A DNA stretch of 64,000 nt from Desulfobacterium sp. (GTDB lineage Bacteria; Desulfobacterota; Desulfobacteria; Desulfobacterales; Desulfobacteraceae), in assembly GCA_030145245.1 (NCBI GenBank), contig JAQYWC010000003.1, forward strand, positions 1-64,000, in the 5' to 3' direction. Shown here piece after piece: positions 7,580 to 16,710 of this stretch; the first letter of the stretch is position 1; each line of letters begins with the position of its first letter. The position numbers and the translations under genes were made by a program. A model generated the notes under the pieces. It was given only the letters and a program-made list of their open reading frames with translations, made no database searches and was not told the DNA's origin.

Positions 7580-9169
7580 ATGCTTAACAATGGACCCGAC
7601 ATCAATATTGCTTTTCAACTTTTTGCCATGGCGGAAAAGGCTCCGGATATTCCCATACTGACCTTTGAACAAAAGGGGCAGCCGGATGAGATATTGACCT
7701 ATGGAGACCTGGCCCGAAAAGGAAACCGGCTTGCCGGCGCCCTTCGGTCGGCGGGGATTGTTCCGGGGGATACCGTTGCCGTGGTCATGGGCAACAGGCC
7801 CGAGACCATTATTTCCCTCTACGCCGGTCTTGCCACAGGCGCTGTCATGTTGCCCCTTGATCCTGGGTTCGGCTGGGAAAAGCTGGCCTATCTTTTATGC
7901 CGTTGCCATGCCCGGGGAATCATCTTTTCAGAAGAGGGAACCGATACCCCGGGGGATATTCTACCGGCATTGGCGGACATAAAGATCCTGGGAGTAAAAC
8001 GAAGAAAAGGGCCCTCCATCTCCCTACGGTATCCGGACCTTGACGACATTTTTGAAAATGGACGGGAAAAAGAAGTTGTCCCGGAAAAAGAGGCGGCCCA
8101 CGACTTGGCCATGATACTCCACACATCCGGGACCACGGGGATTCCCAAGGGGGTCGGAATCAAAACCCGGTCCTTGCATCATTATGTGGTGATGGCCAGG
8201 GAGATTTTTAGATACACCGCCCAAGATCGTCTTTATACGGGGTTGCCCCTGACCCATGGGAATTCATATTCCGTCACCGTTATTCCGTCCCTGCTTCTGG
8301 GCATTCCCGCTGTGATTGGTCGATATTTCGACACTGACCGAATCTGGGATATTTGCAATCGGTATGGATGCACCAGTTTTTCCCTGCTCGGCGGATTGGC
8401 CGCCGACATCTGCAGGCGGCCGCGGCAACCCTTTGATGCCGACCATCCGGTAACCAAGGTTGTCAGCGCCGGTACCCCTCGCCATATATGGAAGGCCTTT
8501 GAGCAAAGATTCAATGTGACCATCCATGAATGGTACGCAACCCTTGAGGGGGGCTTTGCCCACAATCCTCCGGGTATCGGCCCTGTGGGATCATTCGGCA
8601 AACCCGTGGATGGTTTTTTTGAATTCAAAGTTGTGGGAGGGGGGGATCAGGAATGCGTGGCCGGTGAAATCGGAGAACTCTTGTTTCGCTGTGTGGATAA
8701 AAAAGCTGCCATGGCATATCAGGTTCCTCCACAGGATGCCGGAATTTCGGGTTCCGACGGATGGCACCGGACCGGGGATATGGTTCATCGGGATACCCAC
8801 GGATGGTATTTCTTTGATTTCAGAAAAGAACAGGAATTTCTGCGCCATGGGGAACATTTCGCAGCCCAGGAGGTGGAAAAGGTGCTCCTTGACCATCCGG
8901 AAATCGGAGAGGCCTGTGTTTACGGGGTTGATTCCATTTCCGGGGCCACCGGGGAACAGGACCTGGTGGCGGCCATTATTCCCTGTTCCGGCATAACGCC
9001 GGACGTCATCGGAATATTTGAATTTTGCTCAAATCGATTGCCGGCTTCGGCCCGTCCCACTTTTCTCCAACTGGTTAAGTCAATACCCAGGACCCCTACG
9101 GAAAAAGTGATTCGCCGTTTGCTAAAGGAAGGATTCGATCCGGCAAACCCCTATATCTATCAATTCTAA
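7580..9169 (+). CDS. AMP-dependent acyl-CoA ligase (CaiC-like), first copy
   Basis: A 529-residue adenylate-forming enzyme that would activate a carboxylic acid to its CoA thioester with ATP. The phosphate-binding motif HTSGTTGIPKG lies at about residues 180-191, the adenine motif region at IHEWYATLEGG, and the TGD motif at HRTGDMVHRD. The hinge reads DFRKEQEF in place of the usual DRxKD. The adenylation lysine is Lys509 (TPTEKVIR). It is the first gene of a same-strand operon of CoA-ester enzymes. It is clearly paralogous to the ligase at 10776 (shared IWDIC...CTSFSLLGG and GPVGSFGKP). Two ligases with different C-terminal hinges suggest two substrates or two steps. The substrate cannot be told from sequence; a carnitine-like or branched or cyclic acid is possible. 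Confidence 0.85.
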   Translation: MLNNGPDINIAFQLFAMAEKAPDIPILTFEQKGQPDEILTYGDLARKGNRLAGALRSAGIVPGDTVAVVMGNRPETIISLYAGLATGAVMLPLDPGFGWEKLAYLLCRCHARGIIFSEEGTDTPGDILPALADIKILGVKRRKGPSISLRYPDLDDIFENGREKEVVPEKEAAHDLAMILHTSGTTGIPKGVGIKTRSLHHYVVMAREIFRYTAQDRLYTGLPLTHGNSYSVTVIPSLLLGIPAVIGRYFDTDRIWDICNRYGCTSFSLLGGLAADICRRPRQPFDADHPVTKVVSAGTPRHIWKAFEQRFNVTIHEWYATLEGGFAHNPPGIGPVGSFGKPVDGFFEFKVVGGGDQECVAGEIGELLFRCVDKKAAMAYQVPPQDAGISGSDGWHRTGDMVHRDTHGWYFFDFRKEQEFLRHGEHFAAQEVEKVLLDHPEIGEACVYGVDSISGATGEQDLVAAIIPCSGITPDVIGIFEFCSNRLPASARPTFLQLVKSIPRTPTEKVIRRLLKEGFDPANPYIYQF

Positions 9170-9190
9170 TAAAAAGTGAAGGAGTCCGGG

Positions 9191-10705
9191 ATGATTTCAG
9201 CGTCGGAAAAGAGGCAATTATTAAACAGGGAACCCTGTTTTGAGGACATTACAAATAGTCTGCGGGCCACGGGATCCCAGCCAAAAGGGATTATCAAAGA
9301 AGCCCGGGACGTCATTGCCATTGCCAGAAAATTCGCTGATGAGGTGGTCAGGCCCCTGGTCCTGGACCTGGATCTGAAAATCACCCGGGACCATGATTAC
9401 CTGCCATGGGAATTTGTCCAACAGGCCAATGAGTGGGGGTTCTACACCATGTTTATTCCCCGGATTTTCGGTGGCCAGGGATATAACATCTCCACGGTGG
9501 GTTTTTTTGTCGAGGAAATTGCATCGGTCTGTCTTGCCATGGGCAATCTCATCGGAGTGCATTATCTGGGGTATATAAAACTGATCGCGTCATGGAATAT
9601 GAAAATGATCAACAGGCTTTCACGGGAGGTGGTTAAGGGCGAGAAAAGTAAAAAGCCCTGCCTGCTCTCCCTTGCCATGACCGAGCCCAATGCCGGTACG
9701 GATTCACAGAACTCCGAATTTATGAACACGGGAAACCTGGGATGCCATGCCCGGAAAGTGGATGGGGGGTATCTGATCAGCGGCACCAAAATTTTCATCT
9801 CCTGCGGCCACCTTTCCACCTGGCATCTTGTTCATGCCTATACCGACCTTGACCGGGCCGCGGAGAATACGGTCATGCTGGCGGTTAAAACCGGTACCAA
9901 AGGGTTTTCCTTCGGCCGAACGGAAAAGAAAATGGGACAGAAAGGAAGTATCGCAAGCGAATTGATTTTTGACGACTGCTTTGTGCCGGACAAGGATGTC
10001 TGTGTTGAGAATGAACAGACAAACCGGCTTTCACGCTCTTTTAAAGAAACCAATGCCCAGATCTTTGCCTATATCTGGTCCACTTCAAGGGCCGCCGGGG
10101 TTGGATATATGGGAGTGGCAGCTGCCAGGGGCGCATTTGAACAGGCCCTTGGGTTTGCATCCACCCAGAAAACAGACGGCACCCTTTTGATCAACCAGGA
10201 GTGGTGCCAAAGTATGCTGGCCCGGATGTACATGAATGTGGCCGTGGCCAGGACCGCCTGTTTCGAAGGGACCCAGGCCTGTGCCATGCACGGCCTGTGG
10301 CGAATCCTGAACATAAAACCCATTTACTATCTAATCCGCTACACTCCGGCTCCGGTGCTGGATATGATTTTTAACCGGTTGTGCGAAACGCCTTTCATGA
10401 CCTGGCTTTTCAGGAAACTCTGCTTTAATCTTCAAAAGAATGAAGAGATCGACCGCATCGACGGGTGGGGCTCCCTGGCCAAGGTGGCCGGCACCGATGC
10501 CGGTATAAAGAACTGTCATATGGCCCTGGAACTCATGGGCCAGGCCGGTCTCCGCCATGACCAGGGGATGGAAAAAATCCTGAGGGATGCCAAGCTGCTC
10601 CAGATCTATGAGGGAACCAATGAAATCAACCGGATCAACGTATTTAAGCGGCTGATTGCAAGATCCTGTGATCATGCCGTGGCTTTTTCTCCGTCAAATA
10701 TTTAG
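9191..10705 (+). CDS. Acyl-CoA dehydrogenase, first copy
   Basis: A 504-residue FAD enzyme of the acyl-CoA dehydrogenase family, which introduces a C2-C3 double bond and passes electrons to ETF. I chose ATG 9191 because AAGGAG at 9177-9182 sits eight bases before it. An in-frame GTG lies at 9176. Family signatures are LAMTEPNAGTDS (FAD region), GTKIFIS and the C-terminal IYEGTNEINR. The usual catalytic glutamate is present as Glu474. It is longer than typical members (about 380-400 residues) because of extra sequence at about 355-420 before the final helical region, which may shape the substrate pocket or an oligomer contact. It follows the first CoA ligase by 21 bases, so the two are probably translated from one message. 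Confidence 0.88.
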   Translation: MISASEKRQLLNREPCFEDITNSLRATGSQPKGIIKEARDVIAIARKFADEVVRPLVLDLDLKITRDHDYLPWEFVQQANEWGFYTMFIPRIFGGQGYNISTVGFFVEEIASVCLAMGNLIGVHYLGYIKLIASWNMKMINRLSREVVKGEKSKKPCLLSLAMTEPNAGTDSQNSEFMNTGNLGCHARKVDGGYLISGTKIFISCGHLSTWHLVHAYTDLDRAAENTVMLAVKTGTKGFSFGRTEKKMGQKGSIASELIFDDCFVPDKDVCVENEQTNRLSRSFKETNAQIFAYIWSTSRAAGVGYMGVAAARGAFEQALGFASTQKTDGTLLINQEWCQSMLARMYMNVAVARTACFEGTQACAMHGLWRILNIKPIYYLIRYTPAPVLDMIFNRLCETPFMTWLFRKLCFNLQKNEEIDRIDGWGSLAKVAGTDAGIKNCHMALELMGQAGLRHDQGMEKILRDAKLLQIYEGTNEINRINVFKRLIARSCDHAVAFSPSNI

Positions 10706-10775
10706 AAACTCGGAATTTAATTTATAGATCATTACTACATCATGCATCCGGCTGTTGCCGGGTATGGAGGAGATT

Positions 10776-12371
10776 ATGACCCATGAAGTCAATGCGCTTC
10801 CGGCTTTTAAGGCCATGGGGGCAACCATCAAGGAACCTGAAAAAACCGCTTTGGTATTTGTCAGCAAAGACGGCAGCCATGAAAACATTTCCTATGAAGA
10901 TATTTTTATCAATGTTAACCGGCTTTCCCATTCTTTGATACGGTCCGGCATTGGAAAAGGAGACCGGTTCGCGGTGGTGATGCGGAATCATCCGGAATTT
11001 ATTTACTCTCTTTTTGCCGCTCTTTCCGTGGGGGCCGCTGTCGTCCCTGTGGATCCGCGATCCAAGGGCCGAAAGCTTGCTTTTCAGATCAATAATACCC
11101 GGTCCAAAGGGATCATCCTGGAAGATGATTTCCTGGATAATTATGAACAGGTCAAAAACGAGATTAAAGATACCGCCGTCATCGGTGTCAGCTATAAATC
11201 CCACCATAAGGTTCCGGTGAGTCCGGATTATCCGGTTCTCAATGAACTCCTTGAATCCGGGTCCAGCAGTCTTGTGGGAGGCAATGAAGCCCCGGACCTG
11301 AATGCGCCGGCCCAGATCATCCACACATCCGGGACAACCGGAGATCCCAAAGGGGTGGTGCTCAAAGGGGATCGGTTTTTCATTTACGGGATGATGGCGG
11401 ATTTTATCTGGCAGTACCAGCCCGATGATATTCTGTATACCGGTCTTTCCATGACCCACGGCAATGCCCAGTCGGTTACGATTATACCGGCCCTGGCCAA
11501 AGGCATCAAAGCCGTGATCAGTGAGCAATTCACTAAAAGCGCCATCTGGGATATCTGCCGGGAATACAACTGCACCTCATTTTCTCTACTGGGGGGGATG
11601 ATGGCCGGTATTTACAATGAATCTCCTAAAGGGACGGACAAGGATAACCCGGTCCGGAAAGTGATCAGTGCCGGAACCCCACGGGCCATATGGAAAGATT
11701 TTGAAACCCGGTTTGATACCCGGATCCATGAGTGGTATGCGGCCGTGGAAGGGGGCCTGGCACATAATCCGCCGGGATTCGGGCCCGTCGGGTCATTTGG
11801 CAAGCCCCCGGAAGGGCTCATGGAGATCCGGGTGGTGGATGAACAGGACAATGACCTGGCACCCAATGAAAAGGGCGAACTGATCTCCAGGATGGTCTCA
11901 GGCAAGACGGAAGTCAATTATCTTGGAAAAGAGAAGGCCTCTGAGGAAAAAACCCGGGGCGGCTGGCTCAGGAGCGGAGATATCTGCCACCAGGACGAAG
12001 AGGGGTTTTTGTATTTTGATTTCCGAAAAGGCGGAGGCCTCCGCAGGCAGGGCGATTTTGTCCAGCCGGACCTTGTGGAAAAGATCATCGGATCCGACCC
12101 AACGGTTTCGGAAGTATGTGTATACGGTATCTCCGCATCCTCCGGGGCTCCGGGCGAAAGCGATCTGGTGGCGGCCCTTGCGCCCAGCCATGGCCATGAC
12201 ATTGCCATTGACGACATTAAAGGGACGTGCCGCAACGAACTGGAACGCAATTGTCAGCCGTCTTATTTCCAGCTTGTTGACGCCATACCCAAAACCATAT
12301 CTGAAAAACCCCTGGAAAGAGTACTCCGGGATCAGTTTGATCCAAATGGCGCCAATGTGATTCCTTTTTAA
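10776..12371 (+). CDS. AMP-dependent acyl-CoA ligase (CaiC-like), second copy
   Basis: A 531-residue paralogue of the ligase at 7580. I chose ATG 10776 because GGAGG at 10766-10770 precedes it. The TTG at 10755 would lack such a site. The phosphate-binding motif HTSGTTGDPKG lies at about residues 181-192, IHEWYAAVEGG follows, and the TGD motif is replaced by RSGDICHQD. The hinge reads DFRKGGGLRR and the catalytic lysine is Lys511 (ISEKPLER). The replacement of T by S in the GD motif and the odd hinge are shared or similar in both copies. They may mark a distinct subfamily. The position between the two acyl-CoA dehydrogenases suggests sequential pairs of ligase and dehydrogenase. Confidence 0.85.
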   Translation: MTHEVNALPAFKAMGATIKEPEKTALVFVSKDGSHENISYEDIFINVNRLSHSLIRSGIGKGDRFAVVMRNHPEFIYSLFAALSVGAAVVPVDPRSKGRKLAFQINNTRSKGIILEDDFLDNYEQVKNEIKDTAVIGVSYKSHHKVPVSPDYPVLNELLESGSSSLVGGNEAPDLNAPAQIIHTSGTTGDPKGVVLKGDRFFIYGMMADFIWQYQPDDILYTGLSMTHGNAQSVTIIPALAKGIKAVISEQFTKSAIWDICREYNCTSFSLLGGMMAGIYNESPKGTDKDNPVRKVISAGTPRAIWKDFETRFDTRIHEWYAAVEGGLAHNPPGFGPVGSFGKPPEGLMEIRVVDEQDNDLAPNEKGELISRMVSGKTEVNYLGKEKASEEKTRGGWLRSGDICHQDEEGFLYFDFRKGGGLRRQGDFVQPDLVEKIIGSDPTVSEVCVYGISASSGAPGESDLVAALAPSHGHDIAIDDIKGTCRNELERNCQPSYFQLVDAIPKTISEKPLERVLRDQFDPNGANVIPF

Positions 12372-12391
12372 TTAAAAAAACGGAGCAGGTC

Positions 12392-13510
12392 ATGATTACG
12401 AATAATGATAAGGAGCTGAAGCTTCTTGATAGAACAGCCCGCGAATTTGCACGAAAGGAACTGGCCGTTGCCCGGGAGGAAAACGACCGGTTTCCCCATG
12501 GCCCATTTTTTGAGTCTGTTCTGGAAAAAGCCTTTGATCTTGATTTTTTCCATTCCATCCTGCCTGAGGCACATGGCGGTATCGGCCAGGGGATCAGTTC
12601 CCTGTGCGTTCTGCTTGAAAATATCTGCCGGGAGGACGCAAGCCTTGGCGGTATCATGCTTACCAATTCAGTGGCCCATGAACTCTTTATTGCTTCAAAC
12701 GCTTCGGAATTACTTGGAACAATCATTGGCGATGGAACACGCGCCGAAGGGTTTCTCATTGCCGCACCCGTATTCAATGACCCAACCCGTCTTACCCCCC
12801 TGGTAACGGCCGGTAAAAACGGGGACGGCTACCGGTTGAAGGGTCGTCAGGACTATCTTGTTCTCGGTGGCCTCGCAGGCCATGCAATTGTGCCCGGAAT
12901 CCGGGAAGGAATCGACGGGATCTCCTTTTTCCTTGTGGATCTCAAAGAAAAGGGGGTGAAGATCAGTGAGCCCGTTGAAAGCCTGGGGCTCCATGCCTGT
13001 CCGGGGGTGGATCTGGTCCTGGAGAACGCCCGGGCAATTCTTGTTGGGGAGGAGGGGACGGGGAAGGCCTGTTTTGAGAAAATGGTGTCAAAACTGTCCG
13101 TTGCAGGGGCCGCCATGGCCCTGGGCATTATGAACGGGGCGTTTAAGGAAGCCATTGACTACACCCGGAAAAGATCCCAGGGCGGCAGACGAATCATCGA
13201 CTGGTCGGAAATGCGCATGATCCTGGCCAATATGGCCATCACCATTAAAACATCGGAAATGATCGTAGCCCGGGCCTGCCAGGCCATGGAGAACAATGAG
13301 TCCGGGTGGGAGGCGTGCTCCAGGGCCGGGGCCATCCAGGTCCATGATATGGCCTGCAACCTCACCACCGATGGTATTCAGGTCATGGGCGGGGTTGGTT
13401 ATATGAAAGATTTCGGCCAGGAAAAACGATTTCGGGACGCCAAGCAGATTCAGTCCCTGTTCGGCATCACCCCAATGAAGAAACTCAACTATCTGGAAAA
13501 TATTCTTTAA
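12392..13510 (+). CDS. Acyl-CoA dehydrogenase-like protein, second copy, atypical active site
   Basis: A 372-residue acyl-CoA dehydrogenase-family protein of ordinary length, with GGAGC upstream. The fold is recognisable: N-terminal helices, a central beta part, and the C-terminal pattern QVMGGVGYMKDFGQEKRFRDAK. Where most relatives have IYEGTSEIQ with the catalytic glutamate, this protein reads QSLFGITPMKKL, so that glutamate is absent. The protein may use a glutamate elsewhere, as isovaleryl-CoA dehydrogenase does. It may also catalyse another reaction, or be a structural partner of the longer dehydrogenase at 9191. Pairing of two such subunits in a heteromer is known for some steroid-degrading dehydrogenases. 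It lies 20 bases after the second ligase. Confidence 0.8.
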   Translation: MITNNDKELKLLDRTAREFARKELAVAREENDRFPHGPFFESVLEKAFDLDFFHSILPEAHGGIGQGISSLCVLLENICREDASLGGIMLTNSVAHELFIASNASELLGTIIGDGTRAEGFLIAAPVFNDPTRLTPLVTAGKNGDGYRLKGRQDYLVLGGLAGHAIVPGIREGIDGISFFLVDLKEKGVKISEPVESLGLHACPGVDLVLENARAILVGEEGTGKACFEKMVSKLSVAGAAMALGIMNGAFKEAIDYTRKRSQGGRRIIDWSEMRMILANMAITIKTSEMIVARACQAMENNESGWEACSRAGAIQVHDMACNLTTDGIQVMGGVGYMKDFGQEKRFRDAKQIQSLFGITPMKKLNYLENIL

Positions 13511-13529
13511 CCCATAAAGGAAGATAATC

Positions 13530-14768
13530 ATGGATAATATCTATATCGTCGGGCTGGGCATGATCCGGTTCAATAAATACCCTGACAAGGACGTCAGAAG
13601 CATGGCCCATGAGGTCACCCGGCTGGCCCTGAAAGACGCGGGCATGGAAAAAGAGTCGTTGCAGGCGGCCTTTTTTTCCAACACCTTCTGGGGCATGTTT
13701 GACAACCAGCACTCCATCCGGGGACAGGTGATCCTTCGTTCCATGGGCATCGGTTCCATTCCCGTTACCAATGTGGAAAATGCCTGTGCCGGCGGGTCAA
13801 CGGCCCTGCATCAGGCATACACCGGAATAAAAGCCGGCATGTACGATGTGGCCCTGGTGCTGGGTTCCGAAAAAATCACCCACCCGGACAAGACCCTTTC
13901 CCTGTCTGCCTATGCCACCTGTATGGATGTGGGCAATTTCCAGGCCCACCTGGATCAGATGGAAGCCTTTAACAAACAATTGAATTTCCAGATTCCCCCC
14001 GGACAGACGCCCCCCGGCCAGGGACGCAGTATTTTTATGGATGCCTATGCCATGGGAGCCCGTTGGCACATGGACAGGTTCGGTTCCACCCAGGAGCAGC
14101 TGGCGACAATCTGTGCCAAAAACCATTTTCACGGTTCCCTGAACCCCATGTCCCAGTACCAGCATGACATGACCCGGGAGGAAGTGCTGGCCGACAAACC
14201 CATTGCCTATCCCCTGACCCGCTCCATGTGTGCACCGGTGGGGGACGGGGCTGCCGCAGCCATTATCTGTTCGGAGAACTATTTGAAAAAACTGACCCAT
14301 GCAAGGCCGGTTAAAATCCGGGCCTCGGTTCTGGGGTCAGGCATGGACCGGCCCATGGACGGCGAGGATATCGGAGAGCGGCTTGTGAAACAGGCCTATG
14401 ATGTTGCAGGGGTGGGGCCAGGGGATATCAGCATGGCTGAACTCCACGACGCCACAGCCTATGGTGAACTCCATCAGACCGAAGCCATGGGGTTCTGCCC
14501 CATGGGTGAGGGCGGTCCCTATGCTGAGTCCGGGGCCACGAAACTGGGAGGGGCACAGCCGGTCAATACCAGCGGGGGACTGGAATGCCGCGGTCATCCC
14601 ATCGGCGCTTCGGGCCTTGCCCAGATATACGAGATCGGGCTGCAACTTAGGGGGGAGGGTGGCAGGCGTCAGGTGGAGGGCGCACGTTTAGGACTTGCCG
14701 AAAACGGGGGCGGCAATATCGGTGTGGAAGAGGCTGCCATGTGCATTCATATTCTTGAAAAAGTTTAA
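13530..14768 (+). CDS. Thiolase, SCP-x type
   Basis: A 412-residue thiolase-family protein, probably cleaving a 3-ketoacyl-CoA with CoA. The nucleophile is Cys86 in VENACAGGS. The C-terminal catalytic histidine is His356 in CRGHPIGASG. The HDATAYGELHQTEAMG and GEGG motifs are those of sterol-carrier-protein-x thiolases. The usual second cysteine motif (CxG) near the C-terminus is not present; the end reads ENGGGNIGVEEAAMC. This is normal in the SCP-x subgroup, which acts on branched or bulky acyl chains and often sits in steroid or branched-lipid pathways. It lies 19 bases after the second dehydrogenase, with AAGGAAG upstream. No separate SCP2 or DUF35 partner is visible nearby. Confidence 0.85.
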   Translation: MDNIYIVGLGMIRFNKYPDKDVRSMAHEVTRLALKDAGMEKESLQAAFFSNTFWGMFDNQHSIRGQVILRSMGIGSIPVTNVENACAGGSTALHQAYTGIKAGMYDVALVLGSEKITHPDKTLSLSAYATCMDVGNFQAHLDQMEAFNKQLNFQIPPGQTPPGQGRSIFMDAYAMGARWHMDRFGSTQEQLATICAKNHFHGSLNPMSQYQHDMTREEVLADKPIAYPLTRSMCAPVGDGAAAAIICSENYLKKLTHARPVKIRASVLGSGMDRPMDGEDIGERLVKQAYDVAGVGPGDISMAELHDATAYGELHQTEAMGFCPMGEGGPYAESGATKLGGAQPVNTSGGLECRGHPIGASGLAQIYEIGLQLRGEGGRRQVEGARLGLAENGGGNIGVEEAAMCIHILEKV

Positions 14769-14785
14769 GCGTTGGGGGAAGCAAA

Positions 14786-15586
14786 ATGGATCAGGGGACC
14801 GGAAAAACCATATTGATCACCGGAGCGGCCTCCGGGATCGGCAGGGCAACGGCACTGTTTTTTGCCCAAAAAGGGTGGTTTGTCGCCATGACAGACATCG
14901 CGGGACCGCCGCTGGAGGATCTGGCCGCTGAAATCGGGGATAATCGCTGTTGTTTCCATGTCATGGATGTGACCGATATCAAAAGCGTTTCCCAGGCAGT
15001 GGAGTTCCTGGGACCCAAATTGTCATATCAGCTGGATGTCTTGTTTAACTGTGCCGGGGTTTTAAAAATGGGGCCCCACTATGGCATGGACATTCAAGAA
15101 CAGCATTCAATGGTGGATGTCAACCTGAAAGGAATCCTCAACTGCATCCATGCAAGCTTCAGCATGCTCAGGCAGGCCAAGGGGGCCTGCATCATCAATA
15201 TGTCATCGGCCTCCTCGGTTTACGGTACCCCTGAGCTGGCGGTATATTCGGCCACAAAATTTGCAGTACGCGGGTTGACCGAGGCGTTAAACATTGAGTA
15301 TGAACCCCTGGGTATCACCGTTTGTGATGTGGCTGCGGCCTATGTGCGTACACCCATGATTCTGGACGCCGGCAACCGGGCCGTCAGCGTTGAAAAACTG
15401 GGTGTACGTATTGAACCCGGGGATGTTGCCCAAAGTGTCTGGAAATCCGCCCACGGCACAAAAGTACACCGGCAGGTTGGTTTGATGACACGAGCAAGTA
15501 CTTTTTTGATCTGGGCGTTTCCCTTTGCGGCCAAACAGATCACCAAATGGGTGGCATTTTCACCGGAGAAATCCGCCGGGATATGA
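14786..15586 (+). CDS. Short-chain dehydrogenase/reductase
   Basis: A 266-residue classical SDR. The cofactor motif TGAASGIG is near residues 12-19 and the NNAG-equivalent is NCAG. The catalytic Tyr154 and Lys158 appear in YSATK, with the serine in the NMSSASS segment. In this operon it most likely oxidises a 3-hydroxyacyl-CoA or a ring alcohol with NAD. It lies 17 bases after the thiolase. The end has a hydrophobic stretch (FLIWAFPFAAKQI) that could contact membrane. Other alcohol substrates remain possible, since SDRs are broad. Confidence 0.82.
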   Translation: MDQGTGKTILITGAASGIGRATALFFAQKGWFVAMTDIAGPPLEDLAAEIGDNRCCFHVMDVTDIKSVSQAVEFLGPKLSYQLDVLFNCAGVLKMGPHYGMDIQEQHSMVDVNLKGILNCIHASFSMLRQAKGACIINMSSASSVYGTPELAVYSATKFAVRGLTEALNIEYEPLGITVCDVAAAYVRTPMILDAGNRAVSVEKLGVRIEPGDVAQSVWKSAHGTKVHRQVGLMTRASTFLIWAFPFAAKQITKWVAFSPEKSAGI

Positions 15587-15616
15587 TCGTTGAAATTACT
15601 TATCAGGGATGAAAAT

Positions 15617-16579
15617 ATGGCTGAAAATGTTCTAATCACCGGCGTGTCGGGATACATTGGAAAGAAAATCGCCCGTGCCCTTGCTGGCCATCCCGGGGTG
15701 GCAGCCCTCGTGGGCATCGATATCCGCCATCCTGAAAATGGACCGGATAAACTGGTTTTTATTAAACACGACGTGCGAAACCCGTTAAGTGACCTGATGA
15801 AAGAATACAGGATAGACACCGTGATCCATGCGGCCTACGTCCTGGCACCCATCCATGACACGGGGCTCATGGAAGATATCAACGTGTCCGGGACCCGGAA
15901 TGTCCTGGAATCCTGTGTGGATGCGGGCATTTCTCATCTGGTTTACACAAGTTCCGCCACAGCCTATGGGTTCCACCCGGACAATGATGTGCCGTTGAGG
16001 GAAGACAGTCCCCTCCGGGGGAACCATGACTTTACCTATGCCAAAAACAAAAGGGAAATAGAAGGGATTTTCAAAAATTTCATTGAAAAAAATCCTGAAA
16101 TCACCGTAACGGTTTTACGCCCCTGTTTTGTTGTGGGGCCCGGGTTTGATAATCCCCTGGCCCGGTATCTTCAGAAAAAAATTGTCATTTTGCCCAGTGA
16201 AACATCACCCATGCAATTTGTCCATGAGGATGATCTGATCCGGGTCATGGTGCTGAGTATTGAAAAAAAGCTTACCGGAACGTTTAATGTGGCCGGTGCG
16301 GGAATTCTTGATCCGGACGAGATGGTTCGTATTCTGGGGCTCGGGATTTCGATCCGGTTACCCATCGGTCTCCTTTACCCCCTGAATCAGTTGTTCTGGA
16401 AAATGCGTCTGGGTTTTATCACCCGGTTCCCAAGTCCGGGTATGAATCTCATGCGCTATCCCTGGGTTGTTTCCCAGGATAAATTGATTGACCGAACCGG
16501 ATTCGCCTATGCATACTCCACCAGAACCGCGTGGGAGGATTTTGCTCAAAATGTCCGTAACAGACGGAGCCATGAGTGA
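15617..16579 (+). CDS. Extended SDR (NAD-dependent epimerase/dehydratase family)
   Basis: A 320-residue protein. ATG 15617 was chosen because AGGGA precedes it by about eight bases and TGVSGYIG follows at once; a TTG at 15590 is an alternative. The Rossmann motif TGVSGYIG lies at about residues 7-14. The catalytic Tyr141 and Lys145 are in YAKNK, after a TSSATAYG serine segment. The family includes sugar epimerases, but also 3-beta-hydroxysteroid-type dehydrogenases. Given the neighbours, oxidation or reduction of a CoA-linked or ring hydroxyl is more likely than sugar chemistry. It lies 30 bases after the classical SDR and is probably in the same operon. Confidence 0.75.
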   Translation: MAENVLITGVSGYIGKKIARALAGHPGVAALVGIDIRHPENGPDKLVFIKHDVRNPLSDLMKEYRIDTVIHAAYVLAPIHDTGLMEDINVSGTRNVLESCVDAGISHLVYTSSATAYGFHPDNDVPLREDSPLRGNHDFTYAKNKREIEGIFKNFIEKNPEITVTVLRPCFVVGPGFDNPLARYLQKKIVILPSETSPMQFVHEDDLIRVMVLSIEKKLTGTFNVAGAGILDPDEMVRILGLGISIRLPIGLLYPLNQLFWKMRLGFITRFPSPGMNLMRYPWVVSQDKLIDRTGFAYAYSTRTAWEDFAQNVRNRRSHE

Positions 16580-16710
16580 ATATCGGACCTGAATTGGTCG
16601 TATAGATGTCTGCACTCAAACTGATACCTGATCACCTATTGAAATAAGAAATGGGATCGGTTCATGTACGAGGAGCTATAACCTTTTTAAACTAAAAGAG
16701 AGTTTAAATA

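Noticed and set aside
10740-11528. A 262-codon minus-strand frame
   Set aside because: It is opposite the second CoA ligase gene, whose motifs run through the whole region.
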